Below are positions 6,668 to 8,742 of a DNA stretch of 8,742 nucleotides, piece after piece. The notes beneath the pieces were generated by a model. That model was given only the letters and a program-made list of their open reading frames with translations. It made no database searches and had not been told where the DNA came from. Source of the stretch: Candidatus Margulisiibacteriota bacterium (GTDB lineage Bacteria > Margulisbacteria > Marinamargulisbacteria > DT-59). Position numbers and translations under genes: made by a program. The DNA is taken from positions 1-8,742 of the forward strand of contig JABSQL010000472.1 in the NCBI GenBank assembly GCA_013215865.1. Reading direction: 5' to 3'. How positions within the stretch are numbered: the first letter of the stretch is position 1; each line of letters begins with the position of its first letter.

Positions 6668-7014
6668 GAATATGAGAAACTTCTTTTACGTTGTTTTGTG
6701 CTTATTAATTTTTGGATTCGAGAATTTGGACAAATAACAAAAGCTTATGTTGAAACAAAATTACCCAAAGATATCCACGATGTTGGAGAAAGTGACTGCT
6801 AATAACAAGTGCATGCAGTCGGATAAAATAACAGCTACATGGTCTGTGAGAATAAAAAAGAGGAAATTGCTTTCTGGCTCCCCAACGTGGACGCCTTTAA
6901 AACTACATTTAGAGTACTACAAATTCCCGAAACTGTGAAATATAAGATTGATGGATGGTTGAATGTAGCCTAGCTCGATTATACGTTTATAAATTCAGAC
7001 TTTATCCCCTAGTA
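6668..7014 (+). pseudogene. Decayed coding sequence between the unknown gene and the toxin-antitoxin operon
   Basis: The 470 bp between flanking genes hold no intact gene. In one frame from 6668 the translation is protein-like (FWIREFGQITKAYVETKLPK) until two adjacent stops at 6800-6805 and another at 6824. It becomes protein-like again from ATG 6839 (MVCENKKEEIAFWLPNVDAF, ending GWLNVA at TAG 6971), then LDYTFINSDFIP to TAG. The second part vaguely recalls small phage tail proteins of the DUF1799 type (W-P-x-N-x-x-A, later LDY), but this is too weak to name. It is read as a gene broken by several nonsense mutations. A 63-codon frame at 6747-6938 overlaps it and looks less protein-like. Confidence 0.3.
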
Positions 7015-7047
7015 CAGGGATGAATGAAGATCATCTTGTTTTTAATT

Positions 7048-7084
7048 GTTTAATATAATGATATTATGTGTATAATATAATCAT
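7048..7084 (+). promoter_or_regulatory. Toxin-antitoxin promoter with overlapping palindromic operator
   Basis: ATATTAT (7061-7067) and ATAATAT (7072-7078) are perfect inverted repeats with a 4-nt centre. The symmetry continues imperfectly outwards to about 7055-7084. The TATAAT at 7071-7076 is inside the right arm, so a bound repressor would block RNA polymerase. The best -35 is poor (TTGTTT at 7046-7051, 19 bp). Autorepression at such dyads by ribbon-helix-helix antitoxins, alone or with toxin, is standard for type II systems. Confidence 0.55.
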
Positions 7085-7340
7085 GAAAGTGGATTACAGT
7101 GAGCATATTTTATTGAGGATGAAAGAACGTAAAATATCTAGAGAAGATATTGAGGCTATCATCAATACTTCAGTGGAAACTGTTATCTTGCCGAGTAAAA
7201 CAGACGTTAGCGTAATACTCATACTTGGGTATGTAGGTAAAAAGGATATTACTGTGATAATGAATAGACTCACAAATAAGTTAATTACCGTGAGAAGAAT
7301 GCAGAAAAAAGAAAGAAAACTATTTAAGGAGGTTGAATAA
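7083..7340 (+). CDS. DUF4258-type toxin (RelE/BrnT-like fold) of a type II toxin-antitoxin pair
   Basis: Basic protein of 85 residues. The N-terminus YSEHILLRMKERKISREDIE (5-24) carries the H-x-x-x-R-M-x-x-R pattern of DUF4258. A beta-rich middle (VETVILPSKTDVSVILILGY), a strand ITVIMN and the ending LITVRRMQKKERK follow, consistent with a small RelE/BrnT-like ribonuclease fold. Such proteins are presumed mRNA-cleaving toxins; no experimental role is claimed for this one. ATG 7083 is chosen over the in-frame GTG at 7068, which lies inside the operator. TATAAT is 6 nt upstream and there is no Shine-Dalgarno sequence, so translation is probably weak. The TAA stop overlaps the antitoxin ATG by one base. 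Confidence 0.75.
   Translation: MKVDYSEHILLRMKERKISREDIEAIINTSVETVILPSKTDVSVILILGYVGKKDITVIMNRLTNKLITVRRMQKKERKLFKEVE
7326..7332 (+). promoter_or_regulatory. Strong Shine-Dalgarno sequence of the antitoxin
   Basis: AAGGAGG lies inside the last toxin codons, 7 nt before ATG 7340. It contrasts with the absent site at the toxin start and would favour antitoxin synthesis over toxin from the same transcript. Confidence 0.8.
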
Positions 7341-7600
7341 TGGTATCAAGAGAAGAAAAACAAGCAACAATTTATGATAGGGAAGATTCGGAAAAATTAT
7401 TTGATTACTCGAAGGCTGTAAGGGTAAAGCCTAAAATTAAGCGGGTTAACATTAATTTACCACGTAACCTTGTAACTCAAGCCAGTGACATTGGAGATAT
7501 TACAGGGACTGGTTATCAAAATGTACTTAAAACAGCCATTGCGATAGGTTTACATAAGCTGAACTCCGAAATCGACCATAACATTGTTACGAATCCGTAA
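7340..7600 (+). CDS. CopG/BrnA-like ribbon-helix-helix antitoxin
   Basis: Protein of 86 residues. The acidic N-terminal part (EEKQATIYDREDSEKL) probably wraps the toxin. FDYSKAVRV (21-29) matches the conserved F-D-W/Y-S-K-A-V-R-x motif of the CopG_antitoxin family. The C-terminal half is a ribbon-helix-helix DNA-binding domain: strand RVNINLP, helix NLVTQASDIGDI, turn, helix GYQNVLKTAIAIGLHKL. It should neutralise the product of the preceding gene and repress the shared promoter at 7055-7084. The order toxin first, antitoxin second is that of BrnTA and HigBA. The CopG_antitoxin family is more often paired with DUF497 (BrnT) toxins than with DUF4258. Confidence 0.8.
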   Translation: MVSREEKQATIYDREDSEKLFDYSKAVRVKPKIKRVNINLPRNLVTQASDIGDITGTGYQNVLKTAIAIGLHKLNSEIDHNIVTNP

Positions 7601-7667
7601 GAGGCTAAGGGACAGAGTCGCTTGGGCTTGAGTACTGGGCATCTTCCTGTTTTTTTAAAAAATAATT

Positions 7668-7709
7668 GAAAAGAGTAACCGGCTATTCAATTGTGCCGGT
7701 ACTCTTTTC
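7668..7709 (-). terminator. Strong hairpin, likely Rho-independent terminator on the minus strand
   Basis: GAAAAGAGTAACCGGC (7668-7683) pairs with GCCGGTACTCTTTTC (7695-7709): 15 pairs, one bulged A, 11-nt loop. On the minus strand the stem is followed by AATTATTTTTT, as expected of an intrinsic terminator, just after the transposase fragment. On the plus strand it is followed by GGGAC, so it should not work that way. It may belong to the end of the IS element. Confidence 0.6.
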
Positions 7710-7710
7710 G

Positions 7711-8101
7711 GGACTGCTAATTTAAAACAGACCATCATATAGATGCTTGTGAAACAACAGGAACAAAGAGAGTTCAACCATGACAGGGCATTTTGAATAG
7801 CATCGTGATTTCCGTCTAAATCTGGCCAGGTAATGCCTGATGTTTGCATTTAAGCTCTCAATCTGAGTTGTGTATTTTTTTCCGGTTACATGTTTATCTT
7901 TTGGAAGTGACTTGTAAATCTTCCAGTTGTCCGTAGCATACTGGCCCACTGAATATGTTTTGAGTTGCTCAATTAGCTTTTTGTAGGCCTTTCTGCCTCG
8001 GCTTCCAACTGAGAAAGCAAGGACTTCTTGGGAATACCGATCGATAGCGATCCATACCCAGAGCTTTCGTTTTTTTTCTTTGTGAAATGCCACATCTCAT
8101 C
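7711..8101 (-). mobile_element. IS1-family insertion sequence remnant, 5' part missing
   Basis: Only the catalytic-domain half of the transposase gene and its 3' flank are present. The N-terminal zinc-finger/HTH (InsA-like) part and the other end are missing, so no terminal inverted repeats or target duplication can be paired. The element is non-autonomous as it stands. The lower border near 7711 is approximate; the upper border is where transposase codons fuse to the DUF2130 gene. Confidence 0.7.
7722..8101 (-). pseudogene. IS1-family transposase catalytic domain, read in two frames
   Basis: The first frame reads DEMWHFTKKK from 8101; the second (-1) frame reads KKRKLWVWIAIDRYSQEVLA onward to TAA at 7722. 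Together they give a typical IS1 (InsB-like) catalytic domain: first Asp in DEMW, second Asp in YATDNWKIY, Glu in TTQIESLNANIRHYLARFRR, and C-terminal CYSKCPVMVELSLFLLFHKH. The frames change at an A8 tract (8070-8077) containing the heptamer A AAA AAC in the right phase, the same slippery motif IS1 uses, though at a different place in the protein. It is either a real frameshift site or loss of one A. The InsA-like N-terminus is absent, so transposition activity is unlikely. Confidence 0.8.
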
Positions 8102-8416
8102 CTTTTCAAAATACACATTTTTGAAAACTGTAGCCCTAAGTCGATTGAACTCTATTTCGCAGTGTTGTTCTAGTGTTTCGCCCATCATTTTAGTAGAAAG
8201 CTTAGCCTTCATATCTTTGTAGTAAGCAATCATTTCGTCTTTAGTCTTCTCTTGGGCAAGTTTAACAGCGTTCTCTTTGTCTTTCTCAGCCATCTCAAGG
8301 CGATTATGTAATTCTTTTTCAAATTCATGGTTACGAACTTGTTTGAGTATATCAGCGTATCCAGCTTCATCGATCTTAAACGCTTTATTGCAATGTGGAC
8401 ATATAATTTCGTTCAT
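8102..8416 (-). pseudogene. N-terminal fragment of a DUF2130-family protein, fused to IS1 transposase codons
   Basis: The first 105 codons start MNEIICPHCNKAFKIDEAGY (CPHC zinc-ribbon-like motif), continue into a charged helix (HEFEKELHNRLEMAEKDKEN), and end KLSTKMMGETLEQHCEIEFN...VYFEKD. Both ends are hallmarks of DUF2130 (PF09903) proteins of about 400 residues, whose function is unknown. From memory, family members have a coiled coil of roughly 100 or more residues between the N-terminal part and the DMKAKLSTKM motif. Here only about 20 residues separate them, suggesting an in-frame deletion. After FEKD the frame enters IS1 transposase codons and, without frameshifting, stops after 147 codons in total. 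AGGAG (8422-8426) 5 nt before the ATG shows an original start. The C-terminal domain is lost. Confidence 0.75.
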
Positions 8417-8428
8417 TGATTCTCCTAG

Positions 8429-8581
8429 TTAAAAGATAGACTTACTGATTTGTTTAGCTTGCTCAGTGAGTAAATTGATGAGTTCAGCTCTTAGTTTTTG
8501 CTTCTTCCATAATATACGACAGTTTACTTCATTGAAGATGTATTGAGAATAATTACTGTTTAAAAGTGACTTTCCAATTCT
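8429..8581 (-). pseudogene. C-terminal tail of an unrecognised protein upstream of the DUF2130 fragment
   Basis: A minus-strand frame of 50 codons runs from just after a TGA (8582-8584) to TAA 8429-8431. It reads RIGKSLLNSNYSQYIFNEVN, then a helical charged stretch KKQKLRAELINLLTEQAKQI ending SKSIF. It contains no Met. The stop lies 12 nt before the DUF2130 ATG, as in an operon. It appears to be the 3' end of a gene whose body was removed. The family is not recognised. Confidence 0.45.
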
Positions 8582-8742
8582 TCACAAACTTATCTTACTC
8601 AATGAATTTGGAATACATGCATCCTTTGAGGAAATGGTAGAGCTGTGGCGGTTATTTAAGCATCTCAGCAGCCAATACAACGACTTGTCAGTTACGGGGA
8701 AGATTAATGTGAATGAACTTTTTAAGCTTGCAACCACTATGC
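8553..8742 (+). CDS. Partial open frame leaving the window, unrecognised
   Basis: Reading is open from 8553 (after TAA 8550-8552) to the window edge, 63 codons. The translation looks protein-like and amphipathic: ILHKLILLNEFGIHASFEEM, then VELWRLFKHLSSQYNDLSVT and GKINVNELFKLATTM. The only in-frame ATG (8634) lies inside the protein-like part and has no ribosome binding site. It is either the 5' part of a gene with an unusual start or an internal piece joined here by rearrangement. A minus-strand frame is also open over most of the stretch but looks less like protein. Confidence 0.35.

Noticed and set aside
6747..6938. 63-codon plus-strand frame (MLKQNYPKIS...)
   Set aside because: It has no ribosome binding site, its composition is basic and featureless, and an overlapping frame in the same stretch gives a more protein-like translation.
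7014..7020. Short stem ATCCC / GGGAT near 7005-7021 as a terminator
   Set aside because: The stem has five pairs at most and no T run follows.
7655..7849. 64-codon minus-strand frame over the transposase end
   Set aside because: It is the wrong frame of the IS1 transposase fragment and also runs through the hairpin.
1..8742. CRISPR array, tRNA or rRNA genes
   Set aside because: No regularly spaced direct repeats, cloverleaf sequences or rRNA-like stretches are seen. The only tandem repeat is the protein-coding 120-bp unit.

Overview
The window is AT-rich bacterial DNA. It mixes complete chromosomal genes with pieces of mobile elements and broken genes, which suggests a low-GC, host-associated proteobacterium. 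A protein joining tetratricopeptide-type repeats to an F-box-like segment points the same way, because such proteins are typical of bacteria living in amoebae and other protists (Legionellales, Holosporales and similar). The exact lineage cannot be fixed from the sequence.

Layout. Positions 1-134 hold the 3' end of an ISL3-type transposase. Positions 214-3242 carry three minus-strand genes: a CNNM/CBS membrane protein, the TPR/F-box-like protein and a LysR regulator. A divergent region very rich in TATAAT-like sequence separates the LysR gene from a plus-strand gene for an exported DJ-1/PfpI protein (3435-4310). Next is a SAM-dependent O-methyltransferase (to 5574) whose recognisable reading frame runs upstream of its first ATG. 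A lysine-rich unknown protein follows on the minus strand (5611-6612). Positions 6640-7050 hold only decayed coding sequence. A compact toxin-antitoxin operon (DUF4258-type toxin, then CopG-type antitoxin; 7083-7600) has a palindrome over its promoter. The right part (7660-8742) is scrambled: an IS1-family transposase catalytic-domain fragment is fused to the first ~105 codons of a DUF2130-family gene, the tail of another gene lies upstream, and an open frame on the plus strand leaves the window.

How the parts work together. LysR and DJ-1 are divergent neighbours, so LysR probably controls the DJ-1 gene. Toxin and antitoxin genes overlap by one base and are translationally coupled. The most unusual global feature is that four unrelated genes (CNNM, LysR, the unknown protein, the toxin) have a perfect TATAAT 6-8 nt before the ATG and no Shine-Dalgarno sequence, whereas DJ-1, antitoxin and the DUF2130 fragment have good ones. 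This suggests leaderless transcripts for a subset of genes.
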